Of a stretch of DNA of 64,000 bases, positions 63,328-64,000 are shown piece after piece. Below the pieces are notes generated by a model. The model made no database searches, had not been told where the DNA came from, and saw only the letters and a program-made list of their open reading frames with translations. Numbering within the stretch: the stretch's first letter is position 1; each line of letters begins with the position of its first letter. This DNA comes from Betaproteobacteria bacterium RIFCSPLOWO2_12_FULL_62_58. GTDB lineage: Bacteria > Pseudomonadota > Gammaproteobacteria > Burkholderiales > SG8-41. The translations under genes were made by a program, and so were the position numbers. The DNA lies in the NCBI GenBank assembly GCA_001772005.1, contig MERI01000103.1, positions 6,340 to 70,339 of the forward strand. The letters run 5' to 3'.

Positions 63328-64000
<673 letters not shown>

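Overview
The window reads as chromosomal DNA of a GC-rich betaproteobacterium, probably Burkholderiales- or Nitrosomonadales-like and likely a metagenome-type genome. The evidence is the gene order leuC, entericidin, leuD, leuB, asd, fimV, truA, trpF, trpB at the right end and metG/apbC/dcd/ornithine decarboxylase in the middle, both familiar from that class. This is inference from gene order and protein style, not from a database search.

Layout. 1-3.3 kb: the 5' part of ptsP (nitrogen phosphotransferase enzyme I), a stand-alone Pal lipoprotein, two unknown small genes and a small lipoprotein, all on the minus strand. 3.7-6.0 kb: a histidine kinase/response regulator pair. 6.4-14.1 kb: a six-gene complex-I-like operon (hyfBCEFGI type) whose large subunit has lost the NiFe cysteines, so it is an Ehr-type complex rather than a hydrogenase; an EamA transporter follows. 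15.3-18.2 kb: an accessory patch with T5orf172, PIN-like and HEPN-like proteins. 18.5-30 kb: a lipoprotein, a secreted dienelactone-hydrolase-like protein, an enolase-superfamily enzyme, metG, apbC, dcd, an ornithine decarboxylase with a cysteine-rich leader peptide, folA, thyA and an M17 aminopeptidase.

30.5-41.5 kb: an acquired-looking minus-strand peptide-utilisation operon (substrate-binding protein, two permeases, two ATPases, creatinase/M24-like protein, CocE/NonD hydrolase, M28 peptidase). A broken transposase and a 269-bp palindromic MITE with perfect 22-bp inverted ends lie on its right side. 43.0-44.8 kb: aroC and a pRiA4b ORF-3-like protein. 44.9-52.4 kb: a type III-like restriction-modification operon with three small genes between methylase and nuclease. 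52.4-64 kb: an MFS transporter, leucine biosynthesis, asd, a tandem pair of fimV genes, truA, trpF and the start of trpB.

The most unusual theme is a set of non-coding elements with one architecture but different sequences: short 7-9-bp tandem repeats, a loop, then the inverted tandem repeat. They fill operon spacers (apbC-dcd, leuD-leuB, leuB-asd, thyA-folA, hyfF-hyfG, hyfG-hyfI), often starting inside the stop codon of the upstream gene. Related repeat DNA also lies in frame inside hyfG, the DNA methyltransferase and the folA start.
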